In this document: in pieces, positions 24,956 to 33,873 of the stretch
How positions within the stretch are numbered: the stretch's first letter is position 1
How the letters are laid out: each line of letters starts with the position of its first letter
Origin: Clostridium punense
GTDB taxonomy: Bacteria; Bacillota; Clostridia; Clostridiales; Clostridiaceae
NCBI RefSeq assembly: GCF_017874425.1
Contig: NZ_JAGGLL010000034.1
Span: 1-39,133, forward strand
DNA length: 39,133 bases
Direction: 5' to 3'
Notes under the pieces: model-generated
The model's database searches: none
What the model was told of the DNA's origin: nothing
The model's input: only the letters and a program-made list of their open reading frames with translations
Translations under genes and position numbers: made by a program

Positions 24956-26980
24956 TTATTTCTCTAATTTAAATTCGCTAACCTTATGATTTAATTCAAC
25001 TGCAATATCATTTAATTGAACTGCAAATTGTGAAACTTCCTGTGCACTAGCTAACATTTCTTCTGAAGATGCAGAAATTTCCTCTGAAGAAGCAGACATT
25101 TCCTGAGCTACTGCAGAAACTGAAGAAATTTTTTCTACAACTATATTTTTAGAGTTTAATGTACTCTCAATAGATTCATAGGTGTTTCCAATTAAAGGAG
25201 TTATATTGGATACTGCTTCAAGTATATCTTTGAAAGACCCAATTGTCTGCTCTACTGATTGTATTTGGTTACTTAGTAGATCTCCTACTTCGTCTGAAGT
25301 ACTAATCACTGCTTCAGTTTCTTTTGTAATGGATAAAACAAGCTTCTTAATTTGTTCTGTTGACCCTCTTGATTCCTGAGCAAGCTTTCTAACTTCATCA
25401 GCTACTACAGCGAAACCTCTTCCCATTTCTCCAGCTCTTGCTGCTTCTATGGCAGCATTTAAAGCTAACAAATTCGTCTGGTCTGATATACTGTTTATAA
25501 CTTCAGTAATATTACCAATTTGTGAAATAGTAGCTGCTAAAGCATTTACCTTATCATTAACTGATTTAAATCCTATACTAATATTTGTAAAGGAACCTAA
25601 AATTAAATCTATATTTTCTTTTCCTCCATTAGCTTTACATTCAGCGCTACTTACATTATCTTTAACTAAATCCATTTTTTCATGAATTTCATCTATTTCA
25701 CTACCCAAAACTGCCATTTGATCTAAAACATACATTAAATCATTTGCTTGGTCAGAAGCCCCTTCTGCCACATGTTGAATCGCACAGGTTACTTCATTTG
25801 ATGCTGTACTAAGCTGATTAGATGCATTAGTAAGATGAGCAGCCATCTCATCAGCTGCATTAGATTTTCCTTGTATACTTGTAATAACTTCTCTTAAATT
25901 AATTATCATATCTTTAAAGCTCTTTGCCAGTTCTCCTACTTCATCTTTTCTTTCAGCTTCAATTTCATGATAAAGTTCTCCATTTGCAACTTCCTTAGAA
26001 GAATTAACCAATCCCTTAAGAGGCTTAATTACATTATTTGCAATTAAAGTTAACACTATTGATATAATTACGAAGGCTAAAATACTTATTCCACAAACTA
26101 TAAAAATTGTTGTTTTTATAGTAGCTTCAATATTCTTTAATGAAAAACCTATATCTATTGCTCCAATTAGTTGTCCATCTTTTTTTACTGGAACTAAAAC
26201 ATCATAAACATTTACTTTTTCCTTTTCATAAAAAAATGTAGATGAATAAGGCTTTCCCTCTACCGCTGCAGTTTTGCTTCCTAAATCATCAAGAATTATA
26301 CCTATTCTATCCGTTTCAGAGTGAGCAACCGCCTTCAAGTTTTTATCTATAAAAAGTGCGTATACTACATTTTCACCTTTTTTTATGTTTGTAACTAAAC
26401 TTTGGTAGCCAACACTATCATTAAATTTTTGTATTTTATTAGCTAATATGCCAACTTGAATAAATCCACCATTCTTTCCCCTTACATACCCATACTTATA
26501 ATAATCGTTAGTTTCATTACTCTTTCTAATATTCTCCATTAACTCAGATTTCTCGCCTTTTAGTACACTTTGACTAATATGATCACTTTTAAAAACTTGT
26601 CCTAGACTACTTTGAAGATTGGAAAATATAATCTTACCTTTCTCATCGGTAATATTTATTTCGTCAACCTCAAATTCCTTTGCAATATAAGTTAAATACT
26701 CATTATTTATGATTGCATTATTTTGGTCTAAAAACTTTCCTATACTTCTAATATCGCCTTCCACGCTAGAGTTGATAATATCTAAAGCATCACTGTTCAT
26801 TTCTACCTGCATAGCAGCTTGATTTGCAACTATAAATCCATCTTCTTTTAATTGGTTCATAATTCTTTGCCTAGTAATAGAAATAACTCCTCCTGTTATC
26901 GCTAGGATAGAGATTAAAATACTTATTAATGGTATAGTAAGTACTTTAAACTTTACAGACTTATTTTGTATAAAGCTCAT
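24956..26980 (-). CDS. Methyl-accepting chemotaxis protein
   Basis: A 674-aa membrane receptor. A membrane segment at about 13-35 and another near 290-312 enclose an extracellular Cache-type sensor of about 250 residues. A HAMP domain follows (about 313-365). The cytoplasmic signalling part has the invariant hairpin tip [20 protein letters not shown], followed by [18 protein letters not shown]. No CheR-binding pentapeptide is visible at the C-terminus. The ligand is unknown. It is a single gene with no chemotaxis neighbours, as is common for receptors in clostridia. Confidence 0.95.
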   Translation of the reverse strand: MSFIQNKSVKFKVLTIPLISILISILAITGGVISITRQRIMNQLKEDGFIVANQAAMQVEMNSDALDIINSSVEGDIRSIGKFLDQNNAIINNEYLTYIAKEFEVDEINITDEKGKIIFSNLQSSLGQVFKSDHISQSVLKGEKSELMENIRKSNETNDYYKYGYVRGKNGGFIQVGILANKIQKFNDSVGYQSLVTNIKKGENVVYALFIDKNLKAVAHSETDRIGIILDDLGSKTAAVEGKPYSSTFFYEKEKVNVYDVLVPVKKDGQLIGAIDIGFSLKNIEATIKTTIFIVCGISILAFVIISIVLTLIANNVIKPLKGLVNSSKEVANGELYHEIEAERKDEVGELAKSFKDMIINLREVITSIQGKSNAADEMAAHLTNASNQLSTASNEVTCAIQHVAEGASDQANDLMYVLDQMAVLGSEIDEIHEKMDLVKDNVSSAECKANGGKENIDLILGSFTNISIGFKSVNDKVNALAATISQIGNITEVINSISDQTNLLALNAAIEAARAGEMGRGFAVVADEVRKLAQESRGSTEQIKKLVLSITKETEAVISTSDEVGDLLSNQIQSVEQTIGSFKDILEAVSNITPLIGNTYESIESTLNSKNIVVEKISSVSAVAQEMSASSEEISASSEEMLASAQEVSQFAVQLNDIAVELNHKVSEFKLEK

Positions 26981-27130
26981 TGTAGCTTCCCCCTTACAGT
27001 TGTATATTGAAATGTTTGCATTAAGTAATTATACTAAATATCGTACGACAAATCTAGACTATATTTTTCATATTATAACACATTTCGCCATTTAATTTCA
27101 TATATATTAACTTAATTCTTAATAAATTAA

Positions 27131-27168
27131 AAAGCACTAAAAAACTCTTTCAAGTTTTTTGGTGCTTT
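27131..27168 (-). terminator. Terminator after the GGDEF/HD-GYP gene
   Basis: Arms 27131-27146 and 27053 plus 100 (27153-27168) form a 16-bp stem with one G-U pair. On the minus strand TTAATTTATT follows. It lies about 230 bases after the stop of the GGDEF gene. The stretch 27169-27393 is AT-rich, without an ORF or structure that I can name. Confidence 0.65.
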
Positions 27169-27393
27169 ATGCTTGCAAATAATATTAATGAAAGTTACTT
27201 TAATTTCACCACTACTACTAGAACTTATTATAATGTCTTAAGTGTCTTTAATTTCAATATTATCCAGTAGTGATTTTAAATCTTTTAGAAAAAACAAGTA
27301 TACTATTTGAGTTTTAGCTCTTATTTCAACAAAAATTTAAAGACTTAAAAATTTATTGGATTAGCTTAAGGCAATAAATTTAGACTAACAAAG

Positions 27394-29094
27394 CTACTTA
27401 CCTAAGCTGTCTTTATTCTCTAAAATAACTTTTGAAAATTCTTGAACAATAACAGGATCAAACTGAGTTCCACTACACTTTTTTAGTTCTTCTATCCCTT
27501 CTTCATAGGTTTTTCTTTTATTATAAGGTCTATTTGACGTCATAGCATCAAAGCTATCAACTACTGTAAGTATTCTTGCTAAATAAGGAATTTCCTCACC
27601 CTTAAGATTATGTGGATAGCCTTTACCATCATATCTTTCATGATGATGCAGTATAAGGGGAGAAAGATATTTCAAAGATTCTACAGGTCTAATTATCTGT
27701 ACCCCATTAGAAGAATGCTGCTTCAATATATTCCACTCTTCATTATTTAGAGGCATTTTCTTATTTAAAATATCTTCTGAAATGTTAATTTTACCTATAT
27801 CATGCATATATGCACCATATATAAGTGCCTTTTTATCATCCTCATTTAGATTTAATTTTTCTGCTAATAATCTAGAATAAACCACCACTCTTTCAACATG
27901 TCCATAGGTGTATTTATCTTTGGCATTAATAACACTTATTAGAGTTTTTATAGAGGTTACTAAATCAATGTGCTTTTCCTCAATATCCTGTTTTAACTCA
28001 TCTAATATAGATGTGTATATCTCCACTCTATTTTTATTGAAAAATTTAGCTCTATACAATGCATCATCTGCACTCTTTATTAGTTCGACATCACTTTTAG
28101 CTTTATCAGGGAAAACCGATATCCCAACAGAAACTGTAAGTTTTCCATTAGGTAAGTTCTCTTCCCCCTCAAAATATGTAGTTTCTATCTTTTTTCTTAT
28201 ATGTTCACCAATTCGAATTACTTCTGCCTCGTCTGTATTAGGTAATATTATTGAAAATTCTTCTCCACCATATCTTGCTACAACGTCTTTTTCTCTAGCA
28301 ATCTCTTTTAATAAAGTTCCTATACGCTTTAGAGCTTCATCACCCTTTTGGTGTCCATAAAGATCATTATAATATTTAAAGTAATCTATATCCATTATTA
28401 TCATCGAAATAGGCTGGTTTTCTTTTTCCGATAATATCATTTTCTCTCTTAAATTTTCATGAAAATACCTATGATTATATAATCCTGTAAGTCCATCTAC
28501 ATTAGCCTGATTTATTAACTGCTCTATATGACTCTTTTCAATCTTAACGTAAAAACCCAAAGGCCAAGCTGTTAGTATAAATACTCCTACTATTATTAAA
28601 TCATTTTCGAAATACTGATTTACATTGGTACTACTTCCACCTATTAAATCTATAGTTAATATAATACATGATGAAATTATCGCTGTTATTAAACCTTGCT
28701 TCATGCCCTCTTGTATAGTTGTAGTTATTATTATAAATAAAAATAAAAATTTATAACTACTAGTGTGTCCTCCTGTTATAAGAATAGCTATACAGAAAAT
28801 AAAAATAAACGCTCCATTTTCTATCGTCTTTATAATTCTCATGTGCTTATAATTATATTTTTTAGTTGTTGAAAATGCCCAAATCGTATATATTGAAGTC
28901 AACAATAACATTATAGTAATAGAAGATATTAATGTGAAATATGTATTAGGCATTGCAAATGTTCTATTTTTTTCACCAAAGAAATATGTAAGTAGCGCAA
29001 TCGCTGAAAACAAAAGAGACGTTAACTTTACTATAGATATTATTTCATGTATTTTCTTTTGCTTTAGTTCCTCAAGTCTTTTCATTTTTGTCAT
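27394..29094 (-). CDS. Membrane GGDEF + HD-GYP cyclic-di-GMP enzyme
   Basis: A 566-aa protein with about six membrane segments in residues 20-185, a GGDEF domain (about 195-360) and an HD-GYP domain (about 375-555). The active loop reads GGEEF (276-280), competent for making cyclic-di-GMP, with an inhibitory RxxD site at 267-270. The hydrolase part has HD at 431-432, HHHERYDGKGYP at 483-494 and the family VDSFDAMTSNRPY. Both activities look intact, so it may either make or degrade the messenger depending on the signal. It lies just downstream of the agr genes on the same strand, past a hairpin. Confidence 0.93.
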   Translation of the reverse strand: MTKMKRLEELKQKKIHEIISIVKLTSLLFSAIALLTYFFGEKNRTFAMPNTYFTLISSITIMLLLTSIYTIWAFSTTKKYNYKHMRIIKTIENGAFIFIFCIAILITGGHTSSYKFLFLFIIITTTIQEGMKQGLITAIISSCIILTIDLIGGSSTNVNQYFENDLIIVGVFILTAWPLGFYVKIEKSHIEQLINQANVDGLTGLYNHRYFHENLREKMILSEKENQPISMIIMDIDYFKYYNDLYGHQKGDEALKRIGTLLKEIAREKDVVARYGGEEFSIILPNTDEAEVIRIGEHIRKKIETTYFEGEENLPNGKLTVSVGISVFPDKAKSDVELIKSADDALYRAKFFNKNRVEIYTSILDELKQDIEEKHIDLVTSIKTLISVINAKDKYTYGHVERVVVYSRLLAEKLNLNEDDKKALIYGAYMHDIGKINISEDILNKKMPLNNEEWNILKQHSSNGVQIIRPVESLKYLSPLILHHHERYDGKGYPHNLKGEEIPYLARILTVVDSFDAMTSNRPYNKRKTYEEGIEELKKCSGTQFDPVIVQEFSKVILENKDSLGK

Positions 29095-29129
29095 ACCTCA
29101 TCAACTTTATTAAGCATAACACTTCTTAA

Positions 29130-29166
29130 CTAATATGAAATCGGATTCAATCCGATTTCATATTAG
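29130..29166 (-). terminator. 16-bp hairpin at the end of agrD
   Basis: Perfect arms 29130-29145 and 29151-29166 with a 5-base loop overlap the agrD stop codon. T content after it is low on the minus strand and higher on the plus strand. It may act as a terminator or stabilise the 3' end of the agr mRNA. Confidence 0.55.
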
Positions 29167-29297
29167 TTTTCTCTTAAACATTCTGGTTCTTCTGGTTGAT
29201 ATAAGTACCAATTACATGCAGAATTTGCTACTAAAGCAGCCATAAGAGTTGTGATTGTAGCTATTAATCCTAAAAACTTCTTATTTAACTTCTTCAT
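29163..29297 (-). CDS. agrD: AgrD-type autoinducer prepeptide
   Basis: A 44-aa prepeptide. ATG at 29297 follows TAGGAGGATAAAA, which contains the agrB stop. It has the three AgrD parts: an amphipathic leader (MKKLNKKFLGLIATITT), the signal region ANSACNWYLYQ and an acidic tail with the conserved PEEPE. Closely similar clostridial AgrD proteins have Ala-Cys followed by four residues that form a thiolactone ring. By analogy the predicted signal is the five-residue ring Cys28-Asn-Trp-Tyr-Leu32. An extra Cys40 in the tail is unusual. AgrB encoded just upstream should process it. Confidence 0.93.
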   Translation of the reverse strand: MKKLNKKFLGLIATITTLMAALVANSACNWYLYQPEEPECLREN

Positions 29298-29307
29298 TTT
29301 TATCCTC

Positions 29308-29955
29308 CTAAAACTTTAATATATGATTAAAAAGTAGCTCTAACTTAGTTACAAATGTATTACCGTAAGTGGTTATAGTTAATACTTGCCACAGTACTCC
29401 TATATATATAGATAAACAGTAGTTTATAACAATACTATTTCTAATGAAATAATACATAACAAGATTTATAATTACTATAACTACATAGGCACTTAAAATT
29501 ATTATAGAGCCCTTTCTCATCCGTTGTCTTTTATCTTTATTCTTTATAGGTTTAGCTGGACTATCTACTGGAGCAAATTTATAAACTATAAAATAACTCC
29601 ATGCAAATATTATAGCTCCAGACAGAATCATAAAATTTAATGCAACTTGCTGATTTCCCAGAAATTTCACCAAAATAGCCTGTCCAATACATATTAATGT
29701 TCCGAGAAATATACATGAAATAGAAGAACTTGCATGTGCTCCACCTGAATACTTTCTTAATATGCTGACAGTAAATGATATGATTAAGGCCTTAATTAAT
29801 ACATTAAATAAGACACCAAATAAAGCTACTAAAACTATAGATAAAATCATTTGAAACAAGGCAAACATACCATATGCAATTACTTCTTTTTTATTTCTAT
29901 CAAAATTAAGTTCAATGGCAATTTTTTCAGCAATTTTATTACATAGCTTTTCCAT
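29308..29955 (-). CDS. agrB: AgrB, accessory gene regulator processing protease
   Basis: A 215-aa membrane cysteine endopeptidase that cuts the AgrD tail and forms the thiolactone. The catalytic pair is seen as His74 and Cys81 in KYSGGAHASSSISC, with the seven-residue spacing of Staphylococcus AgrB (His77/Cys84). About five membrane segments follow. Length is typical. It follows two small membrane-protein genes by 19 bases and overlaps the binding site of agrD. No histidine kinase AgrC or response regulator AgrA is encoded in this window, so the receptor must lie elsewhere or differ. Confidence 0.95.
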   Translation of the reverse strand: MEKLCNKIAEKIAIELNFDRNKKEVIAYGMFALFQMILSIVLVALFGVLFNVLIKALIISFTVSILRKYSGGAHASSSISCIFLGTLICIGQAILVKFLGNQQVALNFMILSGAIIFAWSYFIVYKFAPVDSPAKPIKNKDKRQRMRKGSIIILSAYVVIVIINLVMYYFIRNSIVINYCLSIYIGVLWQVLTITTYGNTFVTKLELLFNHILKF

Positions 29956-29974
29956 TACATCCCTTCCTTACTTA

Positions 29975-30424
29975 TCATTTATTACTGGTAAATTTATAAC
30001 TAGTAACTATAACTATTGCAAAAATAAACAAGGAAGGCATTCCATATAGAATCTTAAGTTTTGGAATACTAAGTACATAATTCAAATCTTGCTTGAAAAC
30101 AAATTGGATAATAATAATATTGATTAGTTCAGAAATACACTGAATCACTACAGTAATTATAGCAATAGTTATAGATTTAACCAAATCTATTTTATTAACA
30201 TTATGTGCCAATATAATAAATATAAATAGGTTAAGTATGATATGCACCCCATAATGAATAGGAAGAGCTCTAGTTATAAATCCCGCTATTGCAAGAATAA
30301 TACTAGAAAATATATAATTTTTGTGATTTAGCGAGGTTTTAGAAAATGCATAAGCAGCTAAAATAAATAAAAATGATTCTGGCAATCCTCTAAAAAAAAA
30401 TTCTATAAACGTTAATTTATCCAC
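29975..30424 (-). CDS. Small membrane protein of the agr locus, function unknown
   Basis: A 149-aa protein with four to five membrane segments and few charged loops. I do not recognise a named family. It overlaps the preceding DUF5317 gene by 13 bases, and agrB follows 19 bases downstream, so all four are probably one operon. Similar small membrane genes are found upstream of agrB in clostridia. It could be an accessory for peptide export, or a structural partner of AgrB; neither is shown. Confidence 0.7.
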   Translation of the reverse strand: MDKLTFIEFFFRGLPESFLFILAAYAFSKTSLNHKNYIFSSIILAIAGFITRALPIHYGVHIILNLFIFIILAHNVNKIDLVKSITIAIITVVIQCISELINIIIIQFVFKQDLNYVLSIPKLKILYGMPSLFIFAIVIVTSYKFTSNK

Positions 30425-30978
30425 GACTTATATCTCCTATCTTTAGGCCTATTAGCATATTTTATAGAACTATATATAACAATTGCAACAAAAAGTCTTA
30501 TGAAAACATCGCCAATACTGATAACACTATATCCTAAATCAAATATATCTGTTAAATACTTTAGTCTAGTAGTTTCATTTCCTAATATATGTATATCATT
30601 AGCTTTCAAAAATGCCTCTTCACTGACATAACCAGTGTAATACGATATATTAGGAAATACTGGCATCTTTCCATTATTTGAACCAATTGCAATATTATTT
30701 AAAATGCTTCCGATAAAAATGCAAATTGATCCAACTATAGCCGGAATATATTGTTTATACTTTAATATTAAAAATAGAAACGCAGAAAGATAGAGTGTTT
30801 TAAAAACTCCACTGTACTTTATATAACCATAATATCCCTTAAACACAGAAATTTGCATTAACATATATATCAACTCTAATATTATTATCGGGTATACTTC
30901 CCAAGACTTAAATAATACATTAATTTTGTAACCTTTAATCTTTGCAAATAACAATGTAAGTAATATAGTTTCCAGCAT
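30412..30978 (-). CDS. DUF5317-like membrane protein, first gene of the agr locus
   Basis: A 188-aa protein with about five membrane segments. The pattern ...NNGKMPVFP, then HILGNETTRLKYLTDIFDLG and ISIGDVFIR, matches the conserved extracellular loop and last helix of DUF5317 proteins. The function of that family is unknown. It is the first gene of the leftward run to agrD and is divergent from the three-gene cassette at 31399. The 420-base gap holds two hairpins. Confidence 0.7.
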   Translation of the reverse strand: MLETILLTLLFAKIKGYKINVLFKSWEVYPIIILELIYMLMQISVFKGYYGYIKYSGVFKTLYLSAFLFLILKYKQYIPAIVGSICIFIGSILNNIAIGSNNGKMPVFPNISYYTGYVSEEAFLKANDIHILGNETTRLKYLTDIFDLGYSVISIGDVFIRLFVAIVIYSSIKYANRPKDRRYKSWIN

Positions 30979-31065
30979 AAACTTCTTCTCCTATCATATA
31001 TCGAATCAATCATTACTACTTATTTTTCAACAATAATTAATTAAGTTTCCTTACAAAATTCATTG

Positions 31066-31147
31066 ATAACCTTATAGTTTTAAGGTTATATTTCATCTAT
31101 TAGTTAAACTATATAGTAAGTTTATATGTCTGTAAATTTACTATATA
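31066..31147. repeat. Two hairpins in the divergent agr / cassette spacer
   Basis: Arms 31066-31074 and 31081-31089 form a 9-bp stem. Arms 31110-31124 and 31133-31147 form a 15-bp stem (a G-U pair if transcribed rightward, a mismatch leftward). They could be an operator pair or transcript structures. The rest of 30979-31333 shows no ORF. Confidence 0.4.
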
Positions 31148-31333
31148 AGCTTATTTATCGCCTACTCTATTATATCAGTAATATTATTTAATTCCATAGT
31201 TTGTCCCTGAAATTTCTCATAAATACTTGATTATTATATATTTCTCCTTTTTCACCTTACACAATAGAACTTACAACTGCTTTTAGCGTTTATACTAAAA
31301 AGTATTTTTCTCTTAACAATTATTGATTACAAG

Positions 31334-31362
31334 TTGGCACATAATTACAACTAAAATATATA
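31334..31362 (+). promoter_or_regulatory. Probable promoter of the three-gene cassette
   Basis: TTGGCA (31334-31339), a 17-base spacer and TATATA (31357-31362). The predicted start is about 30 bases before the ATG at 31399, which follows AGAGGTG. Confidence 0.5.
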
Positions 31363-31398
31363 CATATTATATGAACTCTATAATTCCAGAGGTGTTTT

Positions 31399-31764
31399 AT
31401 GGATTTGATAACATTAGAAAAGCGTAGATTGCTTAGATATAGTTTACTCTTTCAACTATATAGAGACTTTTTTACCTATGGTTATGAAGTTTGTGTAAGC
31501 ATTGATTATGTAGTTCCAGAAGATTGCAGAATTGAGATAATCGCTGCACTTTTTTTCCTTAATTATCAGCGGTGGATTTTCTTTAATATTGAAAAGGATA
31601 AAACTGTATCTGCATATATTCTAGGTCGTGGAATAGAAGAAATTGAAGATTACTTAATAGATGCTGGGCAACTGGTTATTTCAACTTTGTTTGATGGACT
31701 ATTAATACCAGTAAATGAAAATAAAAAAGAAAGTGGTGATGTAACTAATGGCTCTAGTACTTGA
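31399..31764 (+). CDS. Winged-helix-like hypothetical protein, paralog of the protein at 32143
   Basis: A 121-aa soluble protein. The order of predicted elements is a long helix with RRLLRYSLLFQLYRDFF, a turn ending VPEDCR, a helix IEIIAALFFLNY, then two strands with YILGRGIEEIED and a last helix. This is like a small winged helix whose wing leads into the GRGIxEIE turn. It aligns end to end with the 140-aa protein two genes downstream: CRIEIIAALFFL against RCEIIAALYYL, and ILGRGIEEIED against IRARGIDEVEL. The function is unknown. It may bind DNA or a partner protein. Its stop lies 17 bases inside the next gene. Confidence 0.7.
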   Translation: MDLITLEKRRLLRYSLLFQLYRDFFTYGYEVCVSIDYVVPEDCRIEIIAALFFLNYQRWIFFNIEKDKTVSAYILGRGIEEIEDYLIDAGQLVISTLFDGLLIPVNENKKESGDVTNGSST

Positions 31765-32131
31765 TCCTTTATATGATAAAAATGCAAACTTTGTTGGATG
31801 GCTTGAAGACCGTTCCTATGTTTTTGATAGAAACCTGAAATGGGTTGCCTATATCTTTAATAATTATGTTTGGGCTGTTAAGACTCAGAAATGGATTGGT
31901 GAACTACGCGGCACTAATTTACTTGATAGAGATGGTAAAATTGTAGCGTGGAGTACTAGTGGCCCTGTAATTGGAACTCTAAATCCTATGGAAGAGCCTC
32001 TTAATGTTGGTTTACCTCTCATGCCAGCACCTCCTTTAATTGAAGGGATACCCCTAAACCCAGGGTTTGCACCTGAGCCAATAGGAGAGTGGTCTACATT
32101 ATCTTTTAATCAATGGCTTAATCAAAGGTAG
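31748..32131 (+). CDS. Beta-rich 4-fold beta-flower-like protein
   Basis: A 127-aa soluble protein. The first 75 residues consist of short strand repeats with the pattern of paired D-x-x-G/N turns (PLYDKNANFVGWLED, then VFDRNLKWVAYIFN, then LLDRDGKIVAWST). This is like the small 4-fold beta-flower family of unknown function. The remaining 50 residues are rich in proline and glycine, an unstructured tail ending in LSFNQWLNQR. It overlaps the gene before it and is followed after 11 bases by the next, so the three are co-translated. I infer a scaffold or wall-type role, but no activity can be named. Confidence 0.65.
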   Translation: MALVLDPLYDKNANFVGWLEDRSYVFDRNLKWVAYIFNNYVWAVKTQKWIGELRGTNLLDRDGKIVAWSTSGPVIGTLNPMEEPLNVGLPLMPAPPLIEGIPLNPGFAPEPIGEWSTLSFNQWLNQR

Positions 32132-32142
32132 GTGCTTATAGA

Positions 32143-32565
32143 ATGCTTCAAATAGAAAGAGATTTGCTTAGGCTGCAATTACTATTTGAGCTTTATGAAT
32201 TTTTATTTTGTGTCTGCAATTATAGGAATATTCAAAGACAGGAGTATAGAATTCCTAAAGAAAGAAGATGTGAAATAATTGCAGCTCTTTATTATCTTGA
32301 TGACAGAGGCTTCATTACTGTAAGAAATACAGACCAGGAAGATATACTTATTATTTATATAAGGGCTAGAGGCATTGATGAAGTAGAATTGAAAATAAAA
32401 AAAGCAACTACAATAGCTTTAGTTAACAGTTATACTAGAATACTTATTCCTAATTTTGATGATGTTCCTGAGGATGATTTAAATAGAAACTGTTGCAAGT
32501 GCACCTCTAAAAATAAAGATAAATCAAAGGATAATGATAAGGATAAAAATAAAAGTGAAAACTAA
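32143..32565 (+). CDS. Winged-helix-like hypothetical protein with Lys/Asp tail
   Basis: A 140-aa protein that repeats the fold of the first cassette gene (about 30% identical over 100 residues by eye). It has LLRLQLLFELYEFLF, RRCEIIAALYYLDDRGF, then IRARGIDEVELKIKKA. The last 25 residues are a low-complexity Lys/Asp tail after a CCKC group (NRNCCKCTSKN), possibly metal-binding or disordered. No family is recognised. It ends the cassette and is followed by a terminator. Confidence 0.7.
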   Translation: MLQIERDLLRLQLLFELYEFLFCVCNYRNIQRQEYRIPKERRCEIIAALYYLDDRGFITVRNTDQEDILIIYIRARGIDEVELKIKKATTIALVNSYTRILIPNFDDVPEDDLNRNCCKCTSKNKDKSKDNDKDKNKSEN

Positions 32566-32570
32566 TAAAA

Positions 32571-32609
32571 AATAAACAGAAGATGGCAAATAGTCAACTT
32601 CTGTTTATT
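32571..32609 (+). terminator. Terminator of the three-gene cassette
   Basis: Perfect 12-bp arms (32571-32582 and 32598-32609) with a 15-base loop, six bases after the stop of the third gene. The T run on the plus strand is short. Confidence 0.65.
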
Positions 32610-32685
32610 AAAATGTTTTATTATTTCTATCAAATAATATTACTTAAATTATATATTGTATTTTTAAACCAAAACTTTACTTTCC

Positions 32686-33126
32686 TTATTGAACATGAAC
32701 TGTCCCATTTGGTTCTATATAAATACCATGACCTGTTTCTACATCATCCTTATACTGACCTATGTATTTACCTCCATCAGACCAGGTATATATTCCTTCT
32801 CCCTGTTTTAAATCCTCTTTCCAATTTCCAACATAACTTTCTCCATCTGGCCATGTATAAATTCCATATCCATTTTTTAAATCCTTACTCCAAGTACCAA
32901 TATACTTTTCGCCATTACTCCAGGTAAAGATTCCATCTCCATCCATCATGTCTTCTTTCCATTGTCCTACATACTTACTTCCATCTTCATAAAAATAAGT
33001 TCCTTCTCCATGAGCTTTACCATTTAATTTTTCTCCAACGTATTTTCCACCATGAATGTGCTCTGGTGTTTTTACATTAATTTTAATTCCATCTATATTA
33101 TTTTTCCCAAACTTTTTAATTTCCAT
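32686..33126 (-). CDS. MORN-repeat protein, five repeats
   Basis: A 146-aa soluble protein made almost entirely of five 23-residue MORN repeats (residues 27-49, 50-72, 73-95, 96-118, 119-141), each of the form G-x-x-Y-x-G-x-[WY/L]-x-x-x-x-x-x-G-x-G. The N-terminal 26 residues are not repetitive. There is no signal peptide. MORN repeats form flat beta sheets that bind lipids or proteins in other organisms. In bacteria the role is largely unknown. The repeats are seen at the DNA level as 69-base units, consistent with recent duplication. The gene converges on the cassette. Confidence 0.88.
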   Translation of the reverse strand: MEIKKFGKNNIDGIKINVKTPEHIHGGKYVGEKLNGKAHGEGTYFYEDGSKYVGQWKEDMMDGDGIFTWSNGEKYIGTWSKDLKNGYGIYTWPDGESYVGNWKEDLKQGEGIYTWSDGGKYIGQYKDDVETGHGIYIEPNGTVHVQ

Positions 33127-33409
33127 TGTTCAGCCACCTTTACTCAAAATAATTGATTTTGATTTTCACTTTCATTATATATTCCCAAATACTTCTTGTC
33201 AATCATATGTACTTCTCACATAGAAATTGAATTTTGAATCCTTTTGGTTATTATTTTCACTTTATTAAAAGTTATACAGCATAGGTTTGAATAAGCTTAT
33301 GATACCTATTATAAGCTATTTTGGGAAAGACTTAAAAGAAATGATGTGTTATTATCCATAGCCTAAGTTCAAACTATAGTCTTATTAATCTGAATAATTA
33401 AAAATATAA

Positions 33410-33826
33410 TTACTTTATAGTTATGTCTTCTACTAGTTCATTACAGCTTTTACAATAATACTTAATTTCCACATTAGCTTCACACTTTTCATGTTTTACA
33501 TTTTTATTGCATCCATCTAAATATTTATTTGACCAAATAATAATGGCATTAAATACATGTCTAAAATCCATTCCTTTTTCAGTAAGAATATATTCATATC
33601 TTGGTGGATGTTCACTATACAATTGCGCCTTAATTAGCCCATTTTCTTCCAAAGTCTTTATTCTCTTGGATAGTATATTGGTAGGTATGGGAGCTAAAGC
33701 ATCCTGCAGGCCTTTATAGGTGTTTTTCCCATTAAATATTCTATGCAAAACTAGTAGAGTCCATTTATCCTCTACAATATTTAGAGTTTGTGCTAAATTA
33801 CAATTAAAATCATAGTTCCCGCTCAT
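33410..33826 (-). CDS. HxlR family transcriptional regulator
   Basis: A 138-aa winged-helix regulator (DUF24/HxlR). EDKWTLLVLHRIFNG, then LSKRIKTLEENGLI and HPPRYEYILTEKG are the family's core. Cys9 lies just before the helix at the place where YodB and HypR use a redox cysteine. The C-terminus adds a CKSC pair and two other Cys. It starts 47 bases after the CcdA-TlpA gene and so belongs to its transcript. Context and cysteines suggest a thiol or disulfide-stress sensor controlling this operon; that is inference. Confidence 0.9.
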   Translation of the reverse strand: MSGNYDFNCNLAQTLNIVEDKWTLLVLHRIFNGKNTYKGLQDALAPIPTNILSKRIKTLEENGLIKAQLYSEHPPRYEYILTEKGMDFRHVFNAIIIWSNKYLDGCNKNVKHEKCEANVEIKYYCKSCNELVEDITIK

Positions 33827-33873
33827 TTTTTTCTCTCCTATACTAATTAACTTTTTACTTATTAAAACTAAAA

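Noticed and set aside
31334-31350. TTGGCAC resembling a sigma-54 -24 box
   Set aside because: The -12 GC at the required ten-base distance is missing (CA instead), and a sigma-A reading fits better.
32583-32927. 114-codon plus-strand ORF
   Set aside because: It starts inside the cassette terminator loop and runs antisense through the MORN repeats, whose periodic codons keep it open.
32690-33050. Regular 69-base repeats
   Set aside because: They encode MORN repeats and have no spacers, so this is not a CRISPR array.
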